This document shows, one piece after another, positions 1 to 8,916 of a DNA stretch of 36,299 nucleotides. Numbering within the stretch: the first letter of the stretch is position 1; the number at the start of each line of letters is the position of its first letter. The notes beneath the pieces are model-generated. The model searched no databases and had not been told where the DNA came from. It saw only the letters and a program-made list of their open reading frames with translations. The position numbers and the translations under genes were made by a program. The stretch is from an uncultured Bacteroidota bacterium (lineage in GTDB: Bacteria; Bacteroidota; Bacteroidia; Flavobacteriales; Flavobacteriaceae): contig CAIWKX010000193.1 in NCBI GenBank assembly GCA_903913315.1, positions 1 to 36,299 of the forward strand, written 5' to 3'.

Positions 1-1
1 G

Positions 2-2131
2 AAATACACTGCAATAAACAACCTTTGCATTGTCTATCAGAAAACAGGAAGACTAAACGAAGCGATTGATTTACTCGAAAAAACACTTCAGTCTCAAAAT
101 TTATCCAATGCTCAAAAGGGAATGATTTGGAATAATTTAGGCAATACTTATTTAGCCCTCAATAAAAGTGACAAGGCTAAGATGTGTTACGAAAAGTCAA
201 TTTCATTTTTGAAAGAGACTAATGAGAGTGAGTCCTTGTCCAATGCCTATAGAAATACCGCTTTGATCAACAACGATTTTGGATTGTTTGAAAAAGCCAA
301 AACACTATTTTTCCAAAATAAAAAAGCGCCAACCCGAGCAATCGCAAAGTTATATTATGATGAAGCTTCTTTGTATTATGAAAACAACAAATTCGCAGAA
401 GCACAAGCGTCGCTTTGCCAAGTTTTTAAAACACTAATTCCAAATTATTCCAACAAAAAAGATAATTTGCCAACTGTAAATTCGCTTTATGCTGAAAATA
501 CATTGTTGGATGCTTTAGACTTGCAAGCGGAACTCTTTATAACACAAAACCAACCTAAGAAAGCATTAGCATCGTACCAACTTGCCTTTCATATTGAAGA
601 GCTATTCCAGTCGCTTTTGGTCTATGAAAACTCTAAAATCATAACGGAAATTAGAAATCGCAACCGAACTGAAAAATGTCTTGCTATTTACTATGCTCTC
701 TATCAAAAAGAAAATAAAATCGATTATCTTGAAAGTGCTTTTGCACTACAAGAACAGACTAAATCGGCAGTTTTAAAAGCCGCCATCAACAAAAATAAAA
801 CCACTTCCAAAGAAGAAAAAAACATTCTAGAACAACTTCAAAATTGGAATACGGTTATCATCAAAGAACAACAAAAGTTAGATGTTGCGGACATTGGCGT
901 GATTAATAATGCCATCAAAAAGCAAAATGAATTGATGCTTATATTAAAATCAAAAGAATCTAAAACAACAAAAACATCTAAAAAAGAATTTGATATAAAA
1001 GAATTGTATGCCAAACTTGAACATGACAAAGCCACTATGGTGGACTATTTTTATGGCACTCAAACAATTTATGTCTTTACCATTGCACAAAACAAATTAG
1101 CCGTAAAAACCATAAAAAATAGTGATACTACAACTCCAAAAATCGTTCAATTCATTGATCTATTTTCTAATGCAACGACCATTTCTAACAACCCAACGCA
1201 ATACAATCACTATGCAAATATTGCTTATGAGGCATTACAACTTCCTAAAAACTCATCCTACAAAAACCTGATTGTAATTCCCGATGGTGTGTTGGCTTTT
1301 CTTCCTTTTGAAGCACTAATTACGGAAAGAAGCACCACCACTAACTTTGCCAAAATGCACTATCTCCTCAATGATTTTGCCATTGGATATAACAACTCTG
1401 CCACATTTTATCTAAATGCCATTCCGTTTCAACACCTAAAAGAAAATGTTTTGGGCGTCTTCCCGGTATTCAAAAACACGCCTTTAGAACTCACCTTCTC
1501 TCAAAAAGAGTTAGAAAATCTGAGAGACAATTTCGCAGGAACGTATTTGGAAGGCAACACAGCAAGCTTTCAAAACTTTAAAGAAAAAGCGGTTAACTAT
1601 TCGATACTACACCTTTCCACACACGCTTCCTCTGGCGATATTGTGGAACCGGCAACGCTTAAGTTTTACGACCAAGAAATTCTCTATTCCGAATTATACC
1701 CCCTCAACATCAAACCCGATTTAGTTGTCTTGAGCGCCTGCGAAACGGGGTTAGGAAAACTCTACAAAGCCGAAGGTGCTATGAGTATCGCGCGAGGATT
1801 TCAATTTGCAGGAGCACAAAATTTGCTCTTTTCCTTATGGAAAGTAAACGACTTTACCACCTCTGTTTTAATGGAGAAATTCTATAAAAATATTAAAGCA
1901 GGGAAATCCTATTTCGATGCCAACCACCAAGCCAAGCTTGATTTCCTTAGTGATGCATCCATTCCAAATGCTAAAAAATCACCCTATTATTGGAGTGCTT
2001 TTGTTTATTATGGTACTTTAGAGAACAAATCATCACCAATAAATTATTTCTTATGGCTTTCAATTTTAGGAAGTTTAATTGGTTTATTTTTGCTATTCAA
2101 ATATTTGAAAAAATGGAGGATTTCCAAGTAA
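2..2131 (+). CDS. TPR-CHAT domain protein with C-terminal membrane helix (5' end outside window)
   Basis: The reading frame is open to the left edge, so the true start lies outside; the first ATG, at 122, is internal because the codons before it still encode TPR-like sequence (NNLCIVYQKTGRLNEAIDLL). The N-terminal half holds degenerate tetratricopeptide repeats (for example NNLGNTYLALNKSDKAKMCY), then a lysine-rich helical linker, then a CHAT domain. The CHAT catalytic pair is visible: His in LHLSTHAS (codon 1622-1624) and Cys in VVLSACETG (codon 1739-1741). CHAT is a caspase/separase-like cysteine peptidase fold. A hydrophobic segment followed by KYLKKWRISK ends the protein, suggesting a membrane anchor with a short basic cytoplasmic tail. 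The last 19 bp overlap the aspartic protease gene downstream. The substrate is unknown. Roles in regulated proteolysis, stress response or cell death are possible from family knowledge but not shown here. Confidence 0.9.
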   Translation, partial: KYTAINNLCIVYQKTGRLNEAIDLLEKTLQSQNLSNAQKGMIWNNLGNTYLALNKSDKAKMCYEKSISFLKETNESESLSNAYRNTALINNDFGLFEKAKTLFFQNKKAPTRAIAKLYYDEASLYYENNKFAEAQASLCQVFKTLIPNYSNKKDNLPTVNSLYAENTLLDALDLQAELFITQNQPKKALASYQLAFHIEELFQSLLVYENSKIITEIRNRNRTEKCLAIYYALYQKENKIDYLESAFALQEQTKSAVLKAAINKNKTTSKEEKNILEQLQNWNTVIIKEQQKLDVADIGVINNAIKKQNELMLILKSKESKTTKTSKKEFDIKELYAKLEHDKATMVDYFYGTQTIYVFTIAQNKLAVKTIKNSDTTTPKIVQFIDLFSNATTISNNPTQYNHYANIAYEALQLPKNSSYKNLIVIPDGVLAFLPFEALITERSTTTNFAKMHYLLNDFAIGYNNSATFYLNAIPFQHLKENVLGVFPVFKNTPLELTFSQKELENLRDNFAGTYLEGNTASFQNFKEKAVNYSILHLSTHASSGDIVEPATLKFYDQEILYSELYPLNIKPDLVVLSACETGLGKLYKAEGAMSIARGFQFAGAQNLLFSLWKVNDFTTSVLMEKFYKNIKAGKSYFDANHQAKLDFLSDASIPNAKKSPYYWSAFVYYGTLENKSSPINYFLWLSILGSLIGLFLLFKYLKKWRISK

Positions 2132-2550
2132 TTTTAAGGAAAAACAATTACAAAAAAATAAACTTTAAAGTTTCTAAAACACAACACTTGCTGATAAAAG
2201 CCACCATCAATGGCATCAAAGGCAACTTTATTCTTGATACCGGGGCGAGCAATAGTTGTGTTGGATTTGAAAGTGTAGCATTACTCCAACTGACGGCAGG
2301 AAGCTCTTCCACTAAAGCCGCAGGAGCAGGCGCCACAGGAATGTTCACTCAAATTGCCAAAGACAATACGCTACAACTCGGCAAATGGAAAGACAAAGCA
2401 TTCCACATCGTTATTTTTGATTTATCACACGTAAACGAAGCGCTCATACAACACAAAGCCAAACCGGTTCAAGGTATCATCGGCGCCGATGTATTACTTA
2501 AAGGGAAGGGAATCATTGATTATTATAATCATTGTTTGTATTTGAAGTAA
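2113..2550 (+). CDS. retropepsin-like (clan AA) aspartic protease
   Basis: This encodes 145 residues. The motif FILDTGASNS at residues 39-48 (Asp42-Thr-Gly-Ala) is the active-site signature of retropepsin-like aspartic proteases, which act as dimers with one Asp per subunit. A second conserved block, QGIIGADVLLKGKGIIDYYN, near the C-terminus corresponds to the hydrophobic-Gly/IIGAD region of this family. No signal peptide is obvious. I chose the ATG at 2113: the frame is open further upstream (ATG at 1990), but that extension lies within the CHAT gene and translates as shadow sequence. The start overlaps the CHAT gene by 19 bp, so the two are probably co-transcribed and translationally coupled. 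The physiological substrate is unknown. It faces the MFS gene with only 5 bp between the two stops. Confidence 0.85.
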   Translation: MEDFQVILRKNNYKKINFKVSKTQHLLIKATINGIKGNFILDTGASNSCVGFESVALLQLTAGSSSTKAAGAGATGMFTQIAKDNTLQLGKWKDKAFHIVIFDLSHVNEALIQHKAKPVQGIIGADVLLKGKGIIDYYNHCLYLK

Positions 2551-2555
2551 GCCGT

Positions 2556-3770
2556 TTATCTGTTTTTCCTAAAGGAAATGAAAGCAATGATCGTACTAAT
2601 AAGCATTAAAGAAGCTCCCAGTACAAAAGGTGCTCCTGCAAACTTAAACGGAGCATCATTATGGGTAAAGTAATAAAAAACACTCGACATCAATGGCGGA
2701 CCAATAATTGTAGAGGCACTCATCAAGCTTGATAATGTTCCTTGAATTTCACCTTGTTCAGAAGCATCTACCTTACTAGAAATAACAGCCTGCATGGCAG
2801 GACCCGCAATTCCTCCAAGACAATACGGAATTAAAAACAGAAATACCATCCAGCTTTCTGTAGCCATAGCAAATAATGAAAGTCCTAAGGTATATAAAGC
2901 CAATCCAACATAAATACTTTTTTCATTCCCCAATATCGGATTAATCCATCGTATCAAAACCCCTTGCACCAGTCCGACTAAAAGTCCGATGACTCCAAGA
3001 GAAATTCCCACCATTTTCTCATCCCAATGGAATTTATACATCGTAAAATAACTCCAATTCCCTTGAATCGAATGCGAAGCCACATAGACTAAGAAAAGAG
3101 AAAACAACAATCCATAAAGCGAAGGACGTTTTCTGATATTCATAAAAGCTCCTATAGGATTTGCTCTTTTCAAATTGAAATTTCTTCTATTATCAACCGA
3201 TAAGGATTCAGGCAAAATAAAATATCCATAAAGGAAATTCAGCAGGCACAAACAAGCGGCTGCATAAAAAGGAACCCTAGAACCATATTGCCCTAACAAT
3301 CCTCCAATGACAGGTCCGATGATAAATCCGAGTCCGAAAGCTGCACCAATCATCCCGAAATTCTTCGCTCTATTTTCAGGTGTACTCACATCAGCAATAT
3401 AAGCCGATGCCGTTGTAATACTTGCTCCTGTTAAACCAGCAATGATTCTTCCAATAAAAAGCCAGGTGATTGTAGGTGCAAATGCAAGAAGCAAATAATC
3501 CATCGAAAAAGCAAAAAGCGAAATCAATATTATTGGACGTCGTCCAAACTTATCGCTTAAATTTCCAATTAGGGGAGCAAACATAAATTGGGTAATGGCA
3601 TACGCAAAAGTCAACCATCCACCATATTTAGCTGCTTCGCTAATATCGCCATGAATTAATTCTTTAATTAATTTTGGAATAACTGGAATGATGATTCCCC
3701 AACCGGTAATATCAATCAGCATGGTTATAAAAATAAATCCTATTGCTGCCGATTTTTTGTTTGATGCCAT
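2556..3770 (-). CDS. MFS drug exporter, TetA/TCR-like (DHA1 family)
   Basis: This is a 404-residue polytopic protein of about 12 membrane helices in two halves. Helix 1 carries DITGWGIIIPVIP, typical of TetA-like DHA1 transporters, and the loop between helices 2 and 3 has motif A (GNLSDKFGRRP, residues 69-79). GLTGASITTASAYIADVS and GFIIGPVIGGLLG fit the helix 4-5 region, including motif C of drug/H+ antiporters. The expected role is proton-coupled export of a small molecule across the inner membrane. The substrate cannot be read from the sequence, and tetracycline resistance should not be assumed because this subfamily is widespread in flavobacteria without such a phenotype. It lies downstream of odhB on the same strand but behind a strong terminator, so it probably has its own promoter; I could not identify one in the 86-bp gap. 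Confidence 0.85.
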   Translation of the reverse strand: MASNKKSAAIGFIFITMLIDITGWGIIIPVIPKLIKELIHGDISEAAKYGGWLTFAYAITQFMFAPLIGNLSDKFGRRPIILISLFAFSMDYLLLAFAPTITWLFIGRIIAGLTGASITTASAYIADVSTPENRAKNFGMIGAAFGLGFIIGPVIGGLLGQYGSRVPFYAAACLCLLNFLYGYFILPESLSVDNRRNFNLKRANPIGAFMNIRKRPSLYGLLFSLFLVYVASHSIQGNWSYFTMYKFHWDEKMVGISLGVIGLLVGLVQGVLIRWINPILGNEKSIYVGLALYTLGLSLFAMATESWMVFLFLIPYCLGGIAGPAMQAVISSKVDASEQGEIQGTLSSLMSASTIIGPPLMSSVFYYFTHNDAPFKFAGAPFVLGASLMLISTIIAFISFRKNR

Positions 3771-3802
3771 AAGAAGTTTTGGTTAGCCACGCAAATAAAC
3801 AA

Positions 3803-3834
3803 AAAATCCCGTTCAGTTTCCTAAACGGGATTTT
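3803..3834 (-). terminator. intrinsic terminator of odhAB
   Basis: A perfect 11-bp inverted repeat, AAAATCCCGTT (3803-3813) and AACGGGATTTT (3824-3834), surrounds a 10-base loop. Read on the minus strand the stem is followed by TTTTTTGTTTATT, the expected U-tract. It sits 22 bp past the odhB stop and separates the operon from the MFS gene. Confidence 0.85.
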
Positions 3835-3856
3835 AAAAATTTCTTAAAAATGAAAT

Positions 3857-5083
3857 CTATAATTCTAATGCTTTCTTAGCATCACCATTCATCAACAATT
3901 CTAATGGATTTTCTAAAGCTTCTTTAACTGCTACTAAAAATCCAACAGACTCACGACCATCAATAATTCTATGGTCATACGAAAGTGCTACATACATCAT
4001 TGGATGAATTTCAACTTTACCATTTACTGCAATAGGACGTTCAATAATATTGTGCATTCCTAAAATTCCTGATTGTGGAGGATTGATAATTGGAGTAGAT
4101 AACATACTTCCAAAAACACCACCATTGGTAATCGTGAATGTTCCTCCAGTCATATCATCAACTGTGATTTGTCCATCACGTGATTTGATAGCTAATCTTT
4201 TGATTTCCGCTTCAACTCCACGGAACGTTAATAACTCTGCATTACGCACCACAGGAACCATTAATCCTTTTGGTCCAGAAACCGCAATAGAGATATCACA
4301 GAAATCATACGATGTTTTAAAATCACCATCAATCATTGAGTTCACATCTGGAAACAAAGCTAATGCTCTAGTTACTGCTTTTGTAAAAAATGACATATAG
4401 CCTAAACCTAAACCACCGTGTTTCGCTTTAAATGCATCTTTATATTCATTACGAATCATGTTGATTGGTGTCATATTAACTTCATTAAATGTAGTTAACA
4501 TGGCTGTTTCATTTTTAGCAGCAACCAATCTCTCAGCTACTTTTCGACGTAACATGGATAATTTTGTTCTTTCAGAACCACGAGTTCCACCAGTTGGAGT
4601 TCCCATTGATGGCGTTGCATTTACAGCATCATCTTTAGTAATTCTTCCTCCTTTTCCGGTGCCAACAATATCTGTTGGTTGAATGTTTTTCTCGTCTAAT
4701 ATTTTTCTAGCTGCTGGAGATGGAGCTTGAGTAGCATAGGTTTTTTCTGCCACTGGAGCCGCTTTTGGAGCTTCTACTTTTTTCTCTTCAACCTTTGGCG
4801 CTTCTGCTTTTACTTCCGCAACAGGAGCGGCACCACTTGGTTTAGCGGCACTGGTATCAATTAAACAAACAACGGCACCTACAGCCACGGCATCACCTTC
4901 TTCTGCTTTTAGGGTAATAATACCACTAGCTTCTGCTGGTAATTCCAAAGTTGCTTTGTCTGAATCTACTTCAGCAATCGCTTGGTCTTTTTCTACATAA
5001 TCGCCATCTTTTACTAACCAAGTTGCGATTTCAACTTCTTTAATCGATTCTCCCGGTGATGGGACTTTCATTTCTAAAATCAT
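3857..5083 (-). CDS. odhB: 2-oxoglutarate dehydrogenase E2, dihydrolipoyllysine succinyltransferase
   Basis: This 408-residue E2 subunit transfers succinyl groups from E1 to CoA in the TCA cycle. The domains in order are: lipoyl domain at residues 1-75 with the lipoylated lysine in [10 protein letters not shown] (Lys43); a flexible Ala/Pro/Lys/Glu-rich linker at about 80-115; a peripheral subunit-binding domain ([13 protein letters not shown] ... [12 protein letters not shown]) at about 120-155; and the catalytic acetyltransferase-fold domain with [11 protein letters not shown] (His371, Asp375) near the end. There is one lipoyl domain and a normal family length. It follows odhA by 26 bp and ends in a terminator, so the two form an operon. 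E3 (lipoamide dehydrogenase) is not in the window. The symbol sucB is equally used. Confidence 0.97.
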   Translation of the reverse strand: MILEMKVPSPGESIKEVEIATWLVKDGDYVEKDQAIAEVDSDKATLELPAEASGIITLKAEEGDAVAVGAVVCLIDTSAAKPSGAAPVAEVKAEAPKVEEKKVEAPKAAPVAEKTYATQAPSPAARKILDEKNIQPTDIVGTGKGGRITKDDAVNATPSMGTPTGGTRGSERTKLSMLRRKVAERLVAAKNETAMLTTFNEVNMTPINMIRNEYKDAFKAKHGGLGLGYMSFFTKAVTRALALFPDVNSMIDGDFKTSYDFCDISIAVSGPKGLMVPVVRNAELLTFRGVEAEIKRLAIKSRDGQITVDDMTGGTFTITNGGVFGSMLSTPIINPPQSGILGMHNIIERPIAVNGKVEIHPMMYVALSYDHRIIDGRESVGFLVAVKEALENPLELLMNGDAKKALEL

Positions 5084-5109
5084 CCTTTTATAATTTTATA
5101 AGTGTGTTA

Positions 5110-7881
5110 TTATCTAAATAAATTTTTATCAAAAACCATACGAATAGCATCGGCATGACGTCTTCTATCACGAGTGCTGCTTCCTGCTGCTGGTGCTGCA
5201 TAAGCTTTAAGTGATGCTAATCTCCATTTCACTAAATCGAAATTCATCAACATATAGCTGTAAGCTCCCATGTTTTTAGGTTCTTCTTGTGCCCACACAT
5301 AATCATCAGCATTTGGATAACTTGCTATTATAGCTTTCAATTGCTCTATTGGTAATGGGAATAATTGCTCAATACGAACCAAAGCTACATCATTTCTTCC
5401 TAAATTTCCTCTTTCTGCAAGAATATCGTAGTAGAACTTTCCTGTTACAAAAACCACCGTTTTTACTTTTTTCTTATCTACTGAATGGTCATCAATAGTT
5501 TCTTGAAATTGTCCGTTGTATAAATCCTCTTGTGTTGAAACACATAATGGGTGACGCAATAAACTTTTTGGAGAGAAATGAACTAATGGTTTACGGAAAT
5601 TCGTTTTCATTTGTCTTCTCAACAAGTGATAGAAATTGGCTGGCGTTGTACAATCGGCAACATACATATTATGACGGGCACAAAGTTGTAAATAACGCTC
5701 CATTCTTGCCGATGAGTGCTCTGCACCTTGTCCTTCATATCCGTGAGGCAATAGAAGAACAATCCCATTTTGGTTGTTCCACTTGTCTTCACCACAAGAA
5801 ATATATTGGTCAATCATGATTTGACAACCGTTAGAGAAATCTCCAAATTGAGCTTCCCAAATTGTTAATGTTTTTGGTGAGGCTAATGCATATCCATAAT
5901 CAAAACCTAAAACTCCATATTCTGATAATAGTGAGTTATATACTTGAAATCTTGCTTTACTGTTTTTTAAAGTATCTAAGAGAATTACTTCTTCTTCGCT
6001 ATCTTCTACTTTTACAACGGCATGACGGTGCGAGAAGGTTCCTCTTTCCACATCTTGTCCTGACAAACGAACGTCATATCCTTCGTATAGAAGTGAGCCA
6101 TAAGCCAATGTTTCGGCAGTTCCCCAATCGATAACATTGTTATCATACATGGTTCTTCTGTCGTTAACAATTTTGGATATTTTGCTAATGAATTTTTTAT
6201 CCGATGGCAATGTAGAAACAACCCCAATGATTTCGTCCAATTGTTTTTTATCAAATTTAGTATCTACTTTTTGAAGCATCACATCATCAGAAACTTGAAC
6301 ATAACCTTTCCATTCATCTTGCATAAATGGTTTGATTATTGTTAAACTTTTCTTACGAGACGCTTCCAAATTTTGATCTAAATCAGCTTTGTAATCATTT
6401 TCAATTTTTGTCAAATACGCTTGATCAACAATACCTTCAACAATTAATTTCTCTGCATAAATTTCTCTTGGATTCTGATGCTTAGCAATGATTTTATATA
6501 AAACTGGTTGGGTAAAACGAGGCTCGTCACCTTCATTATGACCGTATTTTCTATATCCTAATAAATCAATGAATACATCACGACCAAATTCCATACGGAA
6601 ATCTAAGGCAAACAACATAGCATGTACCACAGCTTCAGCATCATCAGCATTAACGTGAAGTACTGGCGATAAAGTAACTTTTGCCACATCGGTACAATAC
6701 GTTGACGAACGAGCATCCTGGTAATTGGTTGTAAATCCGACTTGATTGTTGATTACAATATGAATAGTTCCTCCAGTTTTGTAACCGTCTAATTGTGCCA
6801 TCTGAACAATTTCGTAAACAATTCCTTGTCCAGCTACTGCAGCATCACCGTGAACGGCAATTGGCAATACTTTAGAGAAATCGTTTGGAAAATGATGGTC
6901 TTGTTTCGCACGCGCAATTCCTTCTATGACTGCTCCAACCGTTTCCAAGTGAGAAGGATTAGGAGCTAGATTAAGATTAATTTTTTTACCCGATGCGGTT
7001 GTTCTTTCAGACGTTAACCCTAAGTGGTATTTTACGTCTCCATCAAAATATTCTTGATCGTAATCTTTACCGTCAAATTCTGAAAATATATCTTGAGTGT
7101 TTTTGCCAAAAATATTAGCTAAAATATTCAATCTTCCTCTGTGTGCCATTCCCATTACGAAATGTTCCACCCCTTTTTCGGCAGCTGCTTCAATAACTGC
7201 GTCTAAAGCAGGTATGATGCTTTCACCTCCTTCAAGAGAGAAACGTTTTTGACCTACATATTTTGTATGCAAAAAGTTTTCAAAAGAAACTGCTTCATTT
7301 AGTTTTTCTAAAATGTGCTTCTTTTGATTAGTATCAAATTTTGGAAGGTTGTCATTGATGTTTATTCTACTTTGAATCCACTGAATTACTTCAGGTTTTC
7401 TCATATACATGTACTCAATTCCAATATGCTGGCAATACACATTTTTAAGATGAGCAATAATATCTTTTAAAGTAGAAGGTTGATGTCCCAAAACTTTGGC
7501 TGCATCAAAAACCGTATTCAAATCGGCGTCAGAAAGTCCGAAGTTTACCAAATCTAAATTCGGCTCGTAGGTTCTTCTATCACGAACTGGATTGGTTTGT
7601 GTAAAAAGATGACCACGAGTTCGATACCCATCAATCAATTTTAAAACATTAAATTCTTTTTGAAGCTTTTCTGAAACTTGACCGTTGTCGGTTGTACTGG
7701 CTGCGTAATTAGCTATTTGTTCCCCAGTATTTTCATCATTATACGTTTCCATTCCAAAGTCAAACCCTTGAAAGAAAGCTCTCCAACTAGGCTCAACAGC
7801 ATCTGGATTTTGAGTATATTGGTCGTATAAATCGGCAAAAAATTGAGTGTGTGCTGCGTTTAAAAAGGAAAACCTATCCAT
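5110..7881 (-). CDS. odhA: 2-oxoglutarate dehydrogenase E1 component
   Basis: This 923-residue thiamine-diphosphate-dependent E1 decarboxylates 2-oxoglutarate and passes succinyl to lipoyl-E2. The N-terminal E2-contact segment is present (FLNAAHTQFFADLYDQY ... PSWRAFFQGFDFG). The thiamine region contains GMAHRGRLNILANIFGK, HGDAAVAGQGIVYE and INNQVGFTT, which provide the GD...NN cofactor/Mg motif. The C-terminal transketolase-like half contains HGYEGQGAEHSSARMERYLQ, typical of E1o, and the protein ends RRRHADAIRMVFDKNLF. Length is normal for the family (about 900-940). The start MDRFSFLNAAHTQFF matches family N-termini. It is the first gene of odhAB, with a consensus flavobacterial promoter 41-71 bp upstream. 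The symbol sucA is equally used. Confidence 0.98.
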   Translation of the reverse strand: MDRFSFLNAAHTQFFADLYDQYTQNPDAVEPSWRAFFQGFDFGMETYNDENTGEQIANYAASTTDNGQVSEKLQKEFNVLKLIDGYRTRGHLFTQTNPVRDRRTYEPNLDLVNFGLSDADLNTVFDAAKVLGHQPSTLKDIIAHLKNVYCQHIGIEYMYMRKPEVIQWIQSRININDNLPKFDTNQKKHILEKLNEAVSFENFLHTKYVGQKRFSLEGGESIIPALDAVIEAAAEKGVEHFVMGMAHRGRLNILANIFGKNTQDIFSEFDGKDYDQEYFDGDVKYHLGLTSERTTASGKKINLNLAPNPSHLETVGAVIEGIARAKQDHHFPNDFSKVLPIAVHGDAAVAGQGIVYEIVQMAQLDGYKTGGTIHIVINNQVGFTTNYQDARSSTYCTDVAKVTLSPVLHVNADDAEAVVHAMLFALDFRMEFGRDVFIDLLGYRKYGHNEGDEPRFTQPVLYKIIAKHQNPREIYAEKLIVEGIVDQAYLTKIENDYKADLDQNLEASRKKSLTIIKPFMQDEWKGYVQVSDDVMLQKVDTKFDKKQLDEIIGVVSTLPSDKKFISKISKIVNDRRTMYDNNVIDWGTAETLAYGSLLYEGYDVRLSGQDVERGTFSHRHAVVKVEDSEEEVILLDTLKNSKARFQVYNSLLSEYGVLGFDYGYALASPKTLTIWEAQFGDFSNGCQIMIDQYISCGEDKWNNQNGIVLLLPHGYEGQGAEHSSARMERYLQLCARHNMYVADCTTPANFYHLLRRQMKTNFRKPLVHFSPKSLLRHPLCVSTQEDLYNGQFQETIDDHSVDKKKVKTVVFVTGKFYYDILAERGNLGRNDVALVRIEQLFPLPIEQLKAIIASYPNADDYVWAQEEPKNMGAYSYMLMNFDLVKWRLASLKAYAAPAAGSSTRDRRRHADAIRMVFDKNLFR

Positions 7882-7921
7882 AATTATATATATAAGTACT
7901 CTTGTAGTTAAAAAATTACGG

Positions 7922-7952
7922 CAAAAGTAAAATATTTATAACAATCTTTCAA
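7922..7952 (-). promoter_or_regulatory. odhAB promoter (Bacteroidota type)
   Basis: On the minus strand TTG (7952-7950), 20 bases, then TACTTTTG (7929-7922) match the Bacteroidota consensus TTG-N17-23-TAnnTTTG. The -7 box lies about 40 bp before the odhA start. This is a consensus match only. Confidence 0.65.
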
Positions 7953-7996
7953 TGTTTTTGCTACTTTTATCTCGCTAATTAAATATATATTAACTT

Positions 7997-8566
7997 ATGA
8001 AAATGAATTGTTTTAAAAGTAATACCAAAGTTTTGTTCTTTATTTTTATTTTAGGAATTAGTTCTAGTTTACATGCGCAATATACTCCCCAACAAAACAC
8101 TCAATCAAAACAGAATTTTACTAAAAAAAGCGACTTTTGGCAACATGTTCAATTTGGCGGTGGATTTGGACTCAATGTTGGATCTGGATTTACTGACATT
8201 ACAATTGCACCCAGCGCAATTTATAACCTCAACCATTATGTTTCTTTGGGGACGGGAATACAAGGAAGCCTTGTTTCTTCAAGCAACGAATATGTCTCAA
8301 CTATTTTTGGTGCAAGTTTAATAACATTATTCAACCCAGCTGATGAAGTGCAGTTTTCTTTAGAATTAGAAGAAACTAACGTTTCAACAACCTACCAACT
8401 TATTGCGGAAAATGTTAAAACAAATTTTTGGAATACGGGTTTATTTGTGGGTGCTGGATATCGAATGCAAAATATAGTGGTGGGTGCGAGATACGATTTG
8501 CTATTTGACAAAAACAAAAGTGTTTACAATGATGCATTAATGCCTTTTGTTAGAGTGTATTTTTAG
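7997..8566 (+). CDS. small secreted beta-barrel-like protein of unknown function
   Basis: This encodes 189 residues. An N-terminal signal peptide is clear: basic start, hydrophobic core VLFFIFILGISSSL, then a probable cleavage after HAQ. The remainder is rich in Gly and alternating hydrophobic stretches (FGGGFGLNVGSGF, LFVGAGYRMQNIVVGARYDLLF) and ends in Phe (VRVYF), as outer-membrane beta-barrels do. A small outer-membrane or periplasmic barrel is the best structural guess; no function can be assigned. From memory, homologues next to odhA are sometimes named alpha-ketoglutarate decarboxylase; nothing here supports an enzyme and the name looks transferred from its divergent neighbour. An alternative start lies two codons downstream (8003). 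Its stop overlaps the stop of the convergent gene by 4 bp. Confidence 0.75.
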   Translation: MKMNCFKSNTKVLFFIFILGISSSLHAQYTPQQNTQSKQNFTKKSDFWQHVQFGGGFGLNVGSGFTDITIAPSAIYNLNHYVSLGTGIQGSLVSSSNEYVSTIFGASLITLFNPADEVQFSLELEETNVSTTYQLIAENVKTNFWNTGLFVGAGYRMQNIVVGARYDLLFDKNKSVYNDALMPFVRVYF

Positions 8567-8916
8567 TACTTATTCCTAAACCATACCTTCATCCATTCTC
8601 TTTTTAAGATTAAAAAAGAAACCTGCGCCGAAAGTTCAACCAAATCGGAACCATCCAATTGTTTTACTGTTTCTTCAGGAACATCAACAATATAAAGCAA
8701 GCTTAAATATTCGGCAAATTTGTACTGAATTAATCGATAGATTTTTTCGTGCAATTGAACTTTCAATTCCTCGGGTGTAGTACTCGGATGAAAATCTACA
8801 GGTTCATTGGCAAAATTGAAATCCTTATTCAATTGCTCAATTAGTTTTAGATACAAGTTTTCTGCAGTTGCAGTAGTCAACAATTCGTCTGTTGATATGG
8901 GAATAGGAAAATTCAT
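8563..8916 (-). CDS. unknown 117-residue protein
   Basis: I do not recognise a family. The protein is small, without signal peptide or membrane segment, and looks mainly alpha-helical and acidic in its first two thirds (AENLYLKLIEQLNKDF, EELKVQLHEKIYRLIQYKF), with a basic aromatic end (LKREWMKVWFRNKY). Its start codon directly follows the stop of the membrane-protein gene upstream (stop 8919-8917, start 8916-8914, no spacer), which implies translational coupling and makes a real gene likely. It is the last gene of the operon starting with the polyprenyl synthase. Its stop overlaps the stop of the convergent secreted-protein gene by 4 bp. Confidence 0.75.
   Translation of the reverse strand: MNFPIPISTDELLTTATAENLYLKLIEQLNKDFNFANEPVDFHPSTTPEELKVQLHEKIYRLIQYKFAEYLSLLYIVDVPEETVKQLDGSDLVELSAQVSFLILKREWMKVWFRNKY

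Noticed and set aside
1990..2112. Longer N-terminus for the aspartic protease
   Set aside because: It lies wholly inside the CHAT coding region and translates to unconserved aromatic-rich sequence; the ATG at 2113 gives a normal family N-terminus.
5532..6254. Several open frames of 60-95 codons on both strands within odhA
   Set aside because: They are shadows of a clearly coding, full-length gene and show no recognisable domain.
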